Shown here: positions 34,953 to 43,635 of the stretch, in pieces
Position numbering within the stretch: position 1 is the stretch's first letter
How the letters are laid out: the number at the start of each line of letters is the position of its first letter
DNA from: an uncultured Planctomycetota bacterium
GTDB taxonomy: Bacteria > Planctomycetota > UBA1135 > GCA-002686595
DNA length: 64,000 nt
NCBI GenBank assembly: GCA_903928115.1
Contig: CAIYPP010000113.1
Coordinates: forward strand, 1-64,000
Direction: 5' to 3'
Made by a program: the position numbers and the translations under genes
The notes under the pieces: generated by a model
What the model saw: only the letters and a program-made list of their open reading frames with translations
Told to the model about the DNA's origin: nothing
The model's database searches: none

Positions 34953-34965
34953 ACGGAAATTCCGT
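34953..34965. promoter_or_regulatory. Short perfect inverted repeat in a divergent promoter region
   Basis: ACGGAAATTCCGT has perfect 6-base arms around a single central base. It lies between the HRDC gene (start 34893, minus) and the small membrane protein (start 34977, plus). It may be an operator; a chance occurrence cannot be excluded. Confidence 0.25.
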
Positions 34966-34976
34966 AGCGTCAGGCC

Positions 34977-35381
34977 ATGGCGCCGCAGCGAACCCCCGCC
35001 CACATGGCCTTGTTTTCGCTCTACGCGCTCGCCGCGGGCGCGCTCGGAGTGCTCGCGGTTGAGCCCGAGCTCCTGCCCGACACCGCACCCGCGTCCCACG
35101 ACACCGGGATGCGCGCACTCCTCGTCGCGGCGGGAGTCCTCTCGCTCTCGCTCTTCGTCGGTGCGCTGCGGCGTGTTCGCTGGGTTCGCGCGCTCGCGCT
35201 GTTCCTCCACGGACTCGTCGCGCTGATCGCGCTCGCGGGGCTGGTTGCGCTCGCGCTCGGCTCACCGCTGTTCGAAGGCGAACTCGCCGAACTCGCGGCC
35301 AAGTTCGGGGTGCACGCGGCCCTCACGGCGCTCTGGGCGTCCGCTTGGATGAAGCGCGCGCTCGTGCGCGAGTCTGCGTAG
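34977..35381 (+). CDS. Small four-helix membrane protein
   Basis: The 134-residue protein has about four hydrophobic helices: FSLYALAAGALGVLAV, ALLVAAGVLSLSLFVGAL, ALALFLHGLVALIALAGLVALAL and HAALTALWASAWM. No catalytic or binding motif is visible. It resembles generic DUF-type inner-membrane proteins. It diverges from the HRDC gene and converges on mqnE with 6 bases between. Confidence 0.6.
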   Translation: MAPQRTPAHMALFSLYALAAGALGVLAVEPELLPDTAPASHDTGMRALLVAAGVLSLSLFVGALRRVRWVRALALFLHGLVALIALAGLVALALGSPLFEGELAELAAKFGVHAALTALWASAWMKRALVRESA

Positions 35382-35387
35382 CGCAGC

Positions 35388-36563
35388 TCAGGCGAGGATC
35401 GGCGCGGGGCGGCCGACCGGAGCGAGCTCGGGATCGGCGCTCCACACGACGTTGTAGAGCGTGTCGCGCTCCACGGGGATGCGACCCGCGTCGCGGATCC
35501 ACTGCACGAGCTCGCGGCGCTTGACCACCTCGGGCGTCGTCGCGCCAGCGTCGTGGTAGATGTGCTCCTCGACCACGGTCCCATCGACGTCGTCCGCTCC
35601 GTACGAGAGCGCGAGCTGCGCGATCGGGATGTCCATCAGGATCCAGTAGGCCTTGATGTGCGGGATGTTGTCGAGCATCAGACGCCCGAGCGCGATCTCT
35701 CGCAGCTCGTCGACGGCGGTCGGACCCGGCACGTCGGCCATCTCGCTGTTCTCAGGGTGGAACGAGAGCGGGATGTAGGTCTGGAATCCGCCGGTCTCGT
35801 CTTGGAGCCGCCGCAGGCGGTCGAGGTGATCGACGCGCTCGGCGGGCGTCTCGATGTGGCCGTGCAGCATCGTGCAGTTCGAGCGCAGACCGGCGCGATG
35901 CACCTTGCGCGCGACCTCCAGCCACTCGGTGCCGGAGATCTTGAGGTGGTACGTCTCGCTGCGGATGCGCTCGCTGAAGATCTCGGCGCCGCCGCCGGGC
36001 ACGGAGCCCAAGCCCGCGGCCTTGAGCTCTTCGAGCACGACCTCGAGCGGCTTCTTCGCGCTCTTCGCGATCTGGTCGAGCTCGACCATCGTGAAGGCCT
36101 TGATGTGGATCTCAGGACGCGCGGCCTTCACGGCGCGCAAGAGGTCCAAGTAGTACGAGTAGGGGATCTTCGGCCACACGCCCGCGACCATGTGCACCTC
36201 GGTCACGGGTTCGTGCAGCTGCGCTCGGATCTTGTCCGCCGCCTGCTCGGGCGTGAGCTGGTAGGCGCCGGCTTGGCCGGGGAGACGCTGGAAGGCGCAG
36301 AACCTGCACAGCTTGTTGCACAGGTTCGTGTAGTTGATGTGCTGGTTGACGTTGAAGTACGCGAGGTCGCCGTGGAAGCGCTCGCGGACATGGTTGGCGA
36401 GTGCGCCGACCGCGTGGAGGTGCGGGCTGCGGTAGAGCGCGACGCCGTCGTCGTGAGTCAGTCGCTCGCGCGCGAGGACCTTCTCCGCGATCGGGCCGAG
36501 GTCGTGCGCGCGCGCGAGCGCGAGGAGGCGTTCGTCGCGCGCGCTGGTGGTGACGGTGCTCAT
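35388..36563 (-). CDS. mqnE: Aminofutalosine synthase
   Basis: The 391-residue radical SAM enzyme adds a deoxyadenosyl group to enolpyruvylbenzoate to form aminofutalosine. HINYTNLCNKLCRFCAF carries the iron-sulfur cysteines Cys82, Cys86 and Cys89 (CxxxCxxC). Further landmarks are EVHMVAGVWPKIPYSYY, GGGAEIFSERIR, LHGHIETPAERVDHL, and LALSYGADDVDGTVVEEHI, which distinguish MqnE from MqnC. Its ATG overlaps the mqnC stop in ATGA, so the two are coupled, with mqnC first. Confidence 0.92.
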   Translation of the reverse strand: MSTVTTSARDERLLALARAHDLGPIAEKVLARERLTHDDGVALYRSPHLHAVGALANHVRERFHGDLAYFNVNQHINYTNLCNKLCRFCAFQRLPGQAGAYQLTPEQAADKIRAQLHEPVTEVHMVAGVWPKIPYSYYLDLLRAVKAARPEIHIKAFTMVELDQIAKSAKKPLEVVLEELKAAGLGSVPGGGAEIFSERIRSETYHLKISGTEWLEVARKVHRAGLRSNCTMLHGHIETPAERVDHLDRLRRLQDETGGFQTYIPLSFHPENSEMADVPGPTAVDELREIALGRLMLDNIPHIKAYWILMDIPIAQLALSYGADDVDGTVVEEHIYHDAGATTPEVVKRRELVQWIRDAGRIPVERDTLYNVVWSADPELAPVGRPAPILA

Positions 36564-37798
36564 GCTCGGGCTCCCTGCCACGCGCGCGGCCGCGATTCCG
36601 CGCCCGAGCGCGGCCCCGAGTGCAGCGCGGGGTGGCGCGGATCGACGATGCCGTACCACGAGTTGCGCTGCAGCGGCGTGAAGCCGGCGCGGCGGATCAC
36701 GTTCTCGAGCTTCTGGATCGGCGCGAGGTTGAAGCAGCCCGCGGCGCTCACGACATTCTCTTCCAGCATCGTTCCGCCGAAGTCGTTGCAGCCGTAGGAG
36801 AGCGTCACCTGCGCCATCTTGAGGCCTGCGGTGACGTAGCTCGTCTGGATGTTCTCGAAGTTGTCGAGGTAGATGCGGGCGAGGGCCTGCATGCGCAGGT
36901 AGACGCTCGGCGTCTTGCGCTCGGGGTAGATGTGCTCCTCCGGCACGCCGTCGGGCTGCATCAGCCAGCAGGCAAACGCCGTGAATCCACCGGTCTCGTC
37001 TTGCAGGTCGCGCAGACGCGTCATGTGTTCGACGCACTCCGCCGCCGTCTCGACGTGTCCGAACATCATCGTCGCCGAGGAGCGCAGGCCCGCCTCGTGA
37101 ACGCGCCGGTGAACCTCGAGCCAGCGCTCGGTCGTGGTCTTCTTCGGCGCGATGATCTTGCGCACGCGCTCGACCAAGATCTCGGCGCCCGCGCCCGGAA
37201 CGCTGCCCAAGCCCGCGGCCATCAGGTCGCGCAGCACGTCCTCCACCGGCCGCTTGTCGATCTTCGAGAGGTGATCGAGCTCCGGCGCGGACAGCGCGTG
37301 CAAGTTGATGTGCGGGAAGCGCGCGCGCAGATCGGCGAACAGCTCGCACCACCAATCGCTCTTCAGGTACGGGTGGTGGCCGCCCTGCATCAGCACCTGC
37401 CGACCGCCGAGGTCGGAGAGCTCCTGCATCTTCGCGACGATCTCCTCGCGCGGGAGGACGTAGGCGCCGTCCGCCTTGGGGCGGCGGTAGAACGCGCAGA
37501 AGCCGCAGTCGGTGATGCAGACGTTGGTCGGGTTGAGATTGCGGTCGACGATGTAGGTGACGTGGCGCTCGGGGTGCTTCGCGCGGCGCACGTGGTCCGC
37601 GAGCAGGCCGAGCGTGAGCATGTCCGCGTGCTCGTGGAGGTACAGCCCCTCCTCGGGCGTGATGCGCGTCCCTGAGCGCACCTTGTCCCCGATGCGTTCG
37701 AGCTCGCGGGCGACCTCGCCCGAACGGGCGCGGGAGGCGAGCGGGGCGTTCCAGAGGGGGTGTTCGGGCGCCGAGGGCGCCGCGGGAGCCGTCTGCAT
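36560..37798 (-). CDS. mqnC: Cyclic dehypoxanthinyl futalosine synthase
   Basis: The 412-residue radical SAM enzyme closes the ring of dehypoxanthinyl futalosine. TNVCITDCGFCAFYR has Cys94, Cys98 and Cys101. VLMQGGHHPYLKSDWW, LHALSAPELDHL, SVPGAGAEILVERVR, MMFGHVETAAECVEH, and YGCNDFGGTMLEENVV are MqnC hallmarks. It lies directly before mqnE. Together with mqnA at 29205 this shows the futalosine menaquinone pathway; MqnB and MqnD are not in the window. ATG 37798 is the likely start; the first 30 residues are low-complexity and not conserved-looking. Confidence 0.92.
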   Translation of the reverse strand: MQTAPAAPSAPEHPLWNAPLASRARSGEVARELERIGDKVRSGTRITPEEGLYLHEHADMLTLGLLADHVRRAKHPERHVTYIVDRNLNPTNVCITDCGFCAFYRRPKADGAYVLPREEIVAKMQELSDLGGRQVLMQGGHHPYLKSDWWCELFADLRARFPHINLHALSAPELDHLSKIDKRPVEDVLRDLMAAGLGSVPGAGAEILVERVRKIIAPKKTTTERWLEVHRRVHEAGLRSSATMMFGHVETAAECVEHMTRLRDLQDETGGFTAFACWLMQPDGVPEEHIYPERKTPSVYLRMQALARIYLDNFENIQTSYVTAGLKMAQVTLSYGCNDFGGTMLEENVVSAAGCFNLAPIQKLENVIRRAGFTPLQRNSWYGIVDPRHPALHSGPRSGAESRPRAWQGARA

Positions 37799-37938
37799 GG
37801 TGGGGGAGTATAGGCGAGCTTTCCGCGCTTTCCCGCCGCTCTTTGTGGTCGCGCAAGTGGTCCGATTCGGCCTTCGATGGAGTCTCGCCCCCGGGCTCCC
37901 TACACTCCTCGCCCCAATCGACCCGATCTGGAGCGACC

Positions 37939-39297
37939 ATGTCGACCCCCGCCCCCAGCCTGATGGACAAGATCGTCTCCCTCTGCAAGCGCAGGGGGTT
38001 CGTGTTCCAAGCCTCCGAGATCTACGGGGGCATCGGCAACACCTACGACTACGGCCCGCTCGGCGTCGAGCTCAAGCGGCGCGTCAAGGACGCGTGGTGG
38101 ACGCGCATGGTGACGATGCGCGACGACATCGTCGGCCTCGACAGCGCGATCATCCAAAACCCCAAGACCTGGGAGACCTCGGGTCACGTGGTGAACTTCA
38201 CCGACCCGATGGTCGACTGCAAGAAGTGCAAGGCGCGCTTCCGCGCCGACAAGCTCGACGACGCGCGCTGCCCGGAGAAGCCGTCCAAGAAGCCCGGCGA
38301 CTGCGGCGGCGAGCTGACCGAGGCGCGCGCCTTCAATCTGATGTTCAAGACGAACGTCGGGCCGGTCGAGGGCTCGGGCTCGATCGCGTACCTGCGCCCC
38401 GAGACCGCGCAGGGCATCTTCCTCAACTTCAAGAACGTGCTCGAGAGCTCGCGCGTCAAGCCGCCGTTTGGCATCGCGCAGATCGGCAAGTCGTTCCGCA
38501 ACGAAATCACGCCGGGCAACTTCGTGTTCCGCACGCGCGAGTTCGAGCAGGCCGAGATGGAGTTCTTCATCCCGCCCGAGCAGAACGACCAGTGGTACGA
38601 GTACTGGGTCAACGAGCGCTTCAGCTGGTACGTCGACTTCGGCATCAACCCCGCAAAGCTGCGCAAGTACGAGCACCCGGCGGAGAAGCTCGCGCACTAT
38701 TGCCGTGCGTGCACGGACGTCGAGTACGAGTACCCGTTCGGCTGGGGCGAGCTCGAAGGCATCGCCTGCCGCACGGACTTCGACCTGAAGAGCCACGGCG
38801 AGGCGTCACGCAAGGACCTCTCGTACTTCGACCCCGAGTCGAAGGTGCGCTACATCCCGTGGGTGGTCGAGCCCGCGGCCGGCGTGGACCGCGCCGCGCT
38901 CACCTTCCTCATCGACGCCTACGAAGAGCAGGCCCTGCCCGACGGCGACGTGCGCACGGTCCTGCACTTCCACCCGGAGATCGCGCCGATCACGGTCGCG
39001 GTGCTGCCGCTCGTGAAGAAGGAGGGCATGCCGGAAAAGGCCGCGGAGATCGACCGCATGCTGCGGCTCGCGCGCTTCACCACCTACTACGACGAGAGTG
39101 CGGCCATCGGTCGCCGCTATCGCCGCCAAGACGAGGTTGGCACGCCGTTCTGCGTGACGATCGACGGCGAGACGCTGAAGAACGATGTCGTCACCGTGCG
39201 CCATCGCGACTCGATGCAGCAGGAGAGCGTCAAGGTCTCCGAGCTGCGCGCCTATCTCGAGAACGCGATCCGAAGCTGGAAGCGCAGCTTCGCCTGA
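37939..39297 (+). CDS. glyQS: Glycyl-tRNA synthetase, GRS1 (alpha2) type
   Basis: The 452-residue class II synthetase charges tRNA-Gly. It begins DKIVSLCKRRGFVFQASEIYGGIGNTYDYGPLGVELK, the conserved start of the dimeric GRS1 form shared with archaea, eukaryotes and many bacteria. YLRPETAQGIFLNF (motif 2 region), IGKSFRNEITPGNFVFRTREFEQAEMEFF, GIACRTDFDL and the C-terminal anticodon-binding domain (CVTIDGETLKNDVVTVRHRDS) follow. A four-Cys zinc-type segment (CKKCKARF, later CPEK and DCGG) is present in the insertion. GGAG lies 6 bases before ATG 37939. It is transcribed away from mqnC. Confidence 0.95.
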   Translation: MSTPAPSLMDKIVSLCKRRGFVFQASEIYGGIGNTYDYGPLGVELKRRVKDAWWTRMVTMRDDIVGLDSAIIQNPKTWETSGHVVNFTDPMVDCKKCKARFRADKLDDARCPEKPSKKPGDCGGELTEARAFNLMFKTNVGPVEGSGSIAYLRPETAQGIFLNFKNVLESSRVKPPFGIAQIGKSFRNEITPGNFVFRTREFEQAEMEFFIPPEQNDQWYEYWVNERFSWYVDFGINPAKLRKYEHPAEKLAHYCRACTDVEYEYPFGWGELEGIACRTDFDLKSHGEASRKDLSYFDPESKVRYIPWVVEPAAGVDRAALTFLIDAYEEQALPDGDVRTVLHFHPEIAPITVAVLPLVKKEGMPEKAAEIDRMLRLARFTTYYDESAAIGRRYRRQDEVGTPFCVTIDGETLKNDVVTVRHRDSMQQESVKVSELRAYLENAIRSWKRSFA

Positions 39298-39557
39298 GCC
39301 ACATCCGGCGACGCTCCGCGGGCTCCGCTTCCTTCGAGGGGGTGGGGCCCGCTCGCTTGGCGGGCGCTTCCGTCGCGGCTCGCTCGTTTCAGTCCTGAAT
39401 CGCGATGTGCGCGCGACTGAAGGGAATTCGCGGAAGATTTGGCGGCCCAAAGGAAATCGCATTGTGGCGTATGGCCCGCCCGCCGCGCCCGTCGATCCGG
39501 TCCGCGAAGAGGTGGGCCACGGCGGGGGGGAGTTTCCGCCGTGCGGCCTGCGGACGC

Positions 39558-40115
39558 ATGGGAAGACATTCGAAGAACAACCGGGCGGGCTTCACTCTGC
39601 TCGAAGTGCTGGTCGGAGGCGTGGTGCTCACGCTGGGTGCCGTCGGCATGGCGGGAGCGATGCTCTCGTCGCTCACCTTGCAGCGCTGCGAGAGCGAGGC
39701 CGCGCTTGCCCGCGTGGCGGCCGAGCGCGCGATCGAGGAACTCTCGGCTATCGACTTCGATGACGTGTACGCGGTCTACAACGCGAGTACGCAGGACGAT
39801 GCCGGCCGGTCCGTAGCCGCGCGCGGCGCGCACTTCACGGTCGCCGGACTGCGCGTGCGGCCGGGCGACGCCGATCGAAATTGCGGTCGCGTGAGCTTCC
39901 CGACCGTCACGGCGGGTGGCGTCGAGTGGCTGCGCGAAGACGTGGTCGATGCGCCGCTCGGAATGCCGCGCGATTTGAACGGCGACGGCGTCCTCGACGG
40001 CATGGACCACGCTGCGGACTACTCGATCTTGCCGGTGCGCGTGCGCGTGGAGTGGTGCGGCGCGCGTGGCGACGAGACCTTCGAGCTGGAGACGATCCTA
40101 TGTCGACGCGGATGA
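39558..40115 (+). CDS. Type IV minor-pilin-like protein (PilV type)
   Basis: The 185-residue protein has a class III prepilin signal, NNRAGFTLLEVLVGG: cleavage after Gly, with Glu at position 5 of the mature protein and a hydrophobic helix (VLVGGVVLTLGAVGMAGAMLSSL). The rest is a small globular head with a calcium-type DLNGDGVLDGMD loop. Such minor pilins join type IV pili or type II secretion pseudopili at the membrane. ATG 39558 gives a short basic leader. A strong hairpin (CACGGCGG/CCGCCGTG, 39518-39544) lies just before the start. Its last 16 bases overlap the next pilin gene. Confidence 0.75.
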   Translation: MGRHSKNNRAGFTLLEVLVGGVVLTLGAVGMAGAMLSSLTLQRCESEAALARVAAERAIEELSAIDFDDVYAVYNASTQDDAGRSVAARGAHFTVAGLRVRPGDADRNCGRVSFPTVTAGGVEWLREDVVDAPLGMPRDLNGDGVLDGMDHAADYSILPVRVRVEWCGARGDETFELETILCRRG

Positions 40116-40765
40116 AAGCGCGCCAAGGTCAGCGAGGTGCGAGCTTGTTGGAAGTGCTGCTCGCCACGGGCTGTACCGCGCTGCTGCTCGGCTCGATCGC
40201 TGCGGTTGCGAAGCGTGGCAAGGATGCTTCGAGCGCCGGTGTGAGTGCCTCGGTCGTTTCCGCGCAGGCGCAGCGGCTCGTCGATCGTATCGCAACCGAG
40301 CTCGTCAACGTGTCGTCGTCGAGCCTGCCGCTCGCGCCCGCAGCTCAGCGCGCGGCGTCGTGGATCGAGTTCCGCCAAGTGCAGGGCTTTTCGAACGGTA
40401 ACGTAATCGAGGGTGCGGAGCGCAAGCTCGCGAGAGTGGCGAGCCCCGAGGATCCCGACGACGGACAAGACAATGACCGCGACGGAATGACCGACGAGGG
40501 CGACATCGTGCTCGTGCTCGACACCGCCGTGAACAACCCACCGAACCTCGTGATCGCGCGCGGAGTGCCCGAGGCACTCGAGGGCGAGATTGCGAACAAC
40601 AACGTCGACGACAACGGCAACGGGCTGATCGACGAGCCCGGGCTGGCGCTCGTCTGGGCGACCGGCGGGAACTCGGTCACCGTGCGGGCGAGCGTCGGGC
40701 AGCGCGGGCCCGACGGCGCGCTGCAACTGCGCACCGTGACGACCGTGGTGCACCTGAGGAACTAG
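40100..40765 (+). CDS. Type IV minor-pilin-like protein (PilW/GspJ type)
   Basis: The 221-residue protein has a prepilin-like start, QRGASLLEVLLATG, with Gly before the cleavage point, Glu5, and a hydrophobic helix to about residue 37. The head contains two Asp/Asn-rich loops (DPDDGQDNDRDGMTDEGD and NNVDDNGNGLIDEPG) of the DxDxDG calcium-binding kind, spaced by about 40 residues. It overlaps the previous gene and is followed by the PilX-like gene after 11 bases. It is a probable component of the same pilus tip or pseudopilus. Confidence 0.72.
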   Translation: MSTRMKARQGQRGASLLEVLLATGCTALLLGSIAAVAKRGKDASSAGVSASVVSAQAQRLVDRIATELVNVSSSSLPLAPAAQRAASWIEFRQVQGFSNGNVIEGAERKLARVASPEDPDDGQDNDRDGMTDEGDIVLVLDTAVNNPPNLVIARGVPEALEGEIANNNVDDNGNGLIDEPGLALVWATGGNSVTVRASVGQRGPDGALQLRTVTTVVHLRN

Positions 40766-40776
40766 GGGGAGATCGG

Positions 40777-42222
40777 ATGAAGCACGTGAAGTCGAAGGGC
40801 AAGGCGGGACTGCGCGGCTCAGCGCTGCTCGTGGCGTTGATCGCGGTCATGGTGCTCGCGGCGCTCGCCGCGGGGCTGGCGAGCTACAGCGGCTCGGTGA
40901 AGCGCGAGAACGAGGGCGAGCGGGGCTCGACCCGTGCTCTGTACGTCGCGGAGGCGGGGCTGTCGCTCGCGATCGACTCCGTTCGCGGCGGCGCTGTCGG
41001 TCAGAACACCACCCAGATCGTCGTCGGCAGCGAGCAGGCTCCGATGTCGTTCTCTGGCGGCGGCTACTGGTATCAGATCGAAAAGCAGCCGGATGGAACG
41101 GTCACCGTCACGTCGACCGGCGAGGTCGCGGGGGTGCGGCAGTCGACTCAGGCCGTGCTGGAGGCCACCGACGACGGGATCTACCACAGCGCGCTCTTCG
41201 CGGGCAACGTCTCGGCGGACCCTCTGTACGACATGAAGTTCGGCGGACTCGGTTCTCAGGCGGACGTGATCAACGGCAACGTCTACTCGGGACGCAACGT
41301 GTTGATCGCAGGCAATGCGCAGATCAACGGCATGATCCGCGCTGCAGGGGCGATTTCGGGCGGAAGTGGCGACACGGGCAAGACGCTCCCGATCCCTGAC
41401 ATCGCAGCCATGAACTATCCCACGACGGCGCACTACAACGTGAACTCGCTCTTCGCGTCGGCGACCTACAAGTCGCACTCGACGCTCGGAGGGAAGGCGT
41501 GGCAGGTTGCCGAGTCGAGCCCCGCTCACATCTTCCGCAAGAATCCGAGCGACCGCTCTTCCAACACGGCCTCGACGCCCAAGGACGACTACTTCCTCGA
41601 GGATCCCTACGAGACCGTGAGCACCAGCTCGACGGTCCTGCCGGCGAACGGAACACGCATCACCCTCGCCGGACACGACGGCAACCCCGGTTCCAACGCG
41701 AGCAACAAGGTCTACTACATCGACGGCAACCTCTGGATCCACAACAACAACATCTTCTCGTTCACGCTCTACAACAGCGGCACGGATCCGGTGCGCGCGA
41801 CCTTCGTGGTGCGCGGGAACATCTACATCTCCGACAACATCCTGTATCAGAACGCGACGACGGGTGCGCTGGCTCTGATTGCGATGAAGGACCCGACGAC
41901 GGCCAACACCGGCAACATCTACTTCGGGGATCCGAGCTTCGGCACGCTCGAGCGCATGGACTCGTTCATGTATGCGGAGAACAACTTCCTCGACAACAAC
42001 CTGTCGGCGAGCGGCTCTGCTCGCGTGACCGTCAACGGCAACATGACCGCGGGCAATCAAGTCCGTATCAACCGCGACTTCGGCAACCAGCACTCGAAGC
42101 TCACCGTGAACTTCGACGGGCGCATCGCCAGCGGTGCGATCACGCTGCCGGGCCTGCCGTCGACGACTCCGGGTGAGGTCGACTGGAATGTCGTTTCGTG
42201 GCGCACGGTGGCGGCCCCGTGA
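40777..42222 (+). CDS. PilX-like pilus assembly protein
   Basis: The 481-residue protein starts KGKAGLRGSALLVALIAVMVLAALAAGLASYS, the PilX-type N-terminus (a hydrophobic helix without the usual FTLIE). It is followed by EGERGSTRALYVAEAGLSLAIDSVR, a conserved post-helix segment in PilX and GspK-like proteins. The large head has repeated Asn/Gly-rich beta strands (VINGNVYSGRNVLIAGNAQINGMI; ATFVVRGNIYISDNILYQNATTGALALIAM), like a polar beta-helix surface. GGGGGAGATCGG precedes the ATG. Its stop overlaps the next start in GTGA. Confidence 0.72.
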   Translation: MKHVKSKGKAGLRGSALLVALIAVMVLAALAAGLASYSGSVKRENEGERGSTRALYVAEAGLSLAIDSVRGGAVGQNTTQIVVGSEQAPMSFSGGGYWYQIEKQPDGTVTVTSTGEVAGVRQSTQAVLEATDDGIYHSALFAGNVSADPLYDMKFGGLGSQADVINGNVYSGRNVLIAGNAQINGMIRAAGAISGGSGDTGKTLPIPDIAAMNYPTTAHYNVNSLFASATYKSHSTLGGKAWQVAESSPAHIFRKNPSDRSSNTASTPKDDYFLEDPYETVSTSSTVLPANGTRITLAGHDGNPGSNASNKVYYIDGNLWIHNNNIFSFTLYNSGTDPVRATFVVRGNIYISDNILYQNATTGALALIAMKDPTTANTGNIYFGDPSFGTLERMDSFMYAENNFLDNNLSASGSARVTVNGNMTAGNQVRINRDFGNQHSKLTVNFDGRIASGAITLPGLPSTTPGEVDWNVVSWRTVAAP

Positions 42223-43616
42223 GTGCACTCAAGGCAAGACTCGCTTGGAGCTCGCTCCTCGCGGCGAGCGCCTTCACGGCACTCGCCTTGATCGCGGTTC
42301 CTCGTCGGGCGGACCGGAGCAGCGCTCCGACGCCCGCGATCGAAGAACCGAAATCCGAGAGTGTGATCTCGACGACTCCCACTGCGGAGAGTGAGTTCAT
42401 CGACACCGCCGTCCTAGAGGAAATGATCGAGCCCTCGGAGCCCGAGGCGACGGAGACGGTCGCTTCGAGCGAAGAACTCCTGCCGCGGCGCGCTCCGGCG
42501 GCTGTGACCACCGTTGCACAGCCACGGGTCGCCATCGAGGAGCTCCTCGCGGGCGCGCGAGGACTTCCGGCGCGCTCTCTCGCGGACGCGACCGTCGCGC
42601 TGGGGCCCGGAGCGCTTCCGACGCTCCTCGCGGGCATCCTCGGCAGCGGCGAGTGGCCCGACGGGGAAGCCGCCGCGACGGAGGACGTTCGTCAGGTGGC
42701 GCTCCGAGACGCCTGGTCGCGCTACGAGCCGCGGCTGCGTGCCGAGGCGTTGCTCGCGTGCGGGACGACCGCGCGGGACGAACTTCGCGTCCTGATCGAG
42801 CTCGCGGGCTCGCTGGGGGACGATTCGGCGCTTCCGACGGTGCTGCAACTTGCGCGCAAGCTCGAGCCGGCAGACCTGCGGCGAGGCTACGTCGCCGAGC
42901 CCGTGGAGCAAGCCGTCGCGGCGGCTCTCCTGACCACCCACGCCACGGAGAAGAGCCTGATCGAGCAGTGCGCGAAGCTCGGTGAAGAGCTCGCCATGGC
43001 GTTCGTGCGCGGCTGCGCGCAGTCGAGCGCCGCTCGCGGGCCCGCGCTGGCCGCGCGGTGCCTCGGTCGCAGCGTCGAGCTCGATGCGGAGATCCTCACG
43101 GCGCTGGCGCACCCGAACTGCAAAGCTCGTTCGGCGCTGGGGGAACGTGCGCTCGACGCCGTTCGCGCGGCTCTCGATTCGGAGGATCCGCGCACGCGCC
43201 GTGCGGCCTGCGCCGTTCTCGGCAACGCACGCGACGGCAGCTCCTTGGAGCGTTTGGTCGAGTGCCTCGACGATGTCGACCCTCTCGTTCACGCTGCGGC
43301 CCGCGACGCCCTCCGAGCTTGCGCTGGCAAGGATCTCGGAGGCGATCCGCAAGCGTGGCGCGACTGGCAGAGCGTTCGTGCGGAGTGGCTCCTCACGCGG
43401 GCGCCCGAGCTTCGGGGTCTGTGCCTCGGCGCAGACTGCGATGCAGCGATGTCGGCACTCCTCGAGCTCGTGTCGCGGCAGGAGATCCTCGACGTCCTCG
43501 TTTCCGTGCTCGATGAGCTTTCACGCCTCGCGCCGTGCGAGAACGTGAAGGAACGCGCTCACGCCGCGCTGACCGAGTGCGGCACTGCGCGCGCGCTCTC
43601 GCTGCTCGCGCAGTGA
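42219..43616 (+). CDS. HEAT-repeat membrane-anchored protein
   Basis: The 465-residue product has one N-terminal membrane helix (WSSLLAASAFTALALIAV), a Pro/Glu/Thr-rich linker, and then helical repeats of the HEAT/PBS type (AAALLTTHATEKSLIEQC, ALDSEDPRTRRAACAVLGNARDGSSLERLVECLDD). The GTG start at 42219 overlaps the PilX-like stop, so it is the last gene of the pilin operon. A scaffold role on the outer face of the inner membrane is inferred. No catalytic motif is seen. Confidence 0.7.
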   Translation: MSALKARLAWSSLLAASAFTALALIAVPRRADRSSAPTPAIEEPKSESVISTTPTAESEFIDTAVLEEMIEPSEPEATETVASSEELLPRRAPAAVTTVAQPRVAIEELLAGARGLPARSLADATVALGPGALPTLLAGILGSGEWPDGEAAATEDVRQVALRDAWSRYEPRLRAEALLACGTTARDELRVLIELAGSLGDDSALPTVLQLARKLEPADLRRGYVAEPVEQAVAAALLTTHATEKSLIEQCAKLGEELAMAFVRGCAQSSAARGPALAARCLGRSVELDAEILTALAHPNCKARSALGERALDAVRAALDSEDPRTRRAACAVLGNARDGSSLERLVECLDDVDPLVHAAARDALRACAGKDLGGDPQAWRDWQSVRAEWLLTRAPELRGLCLGADCDAAMSALLELVSRQEILDVLVSVLDELSRLAPCENVKERAHAALTECGTARALSLLAQ

Positions 43617-43635
43617 TCTGCGCTGCCGAGCTTCC

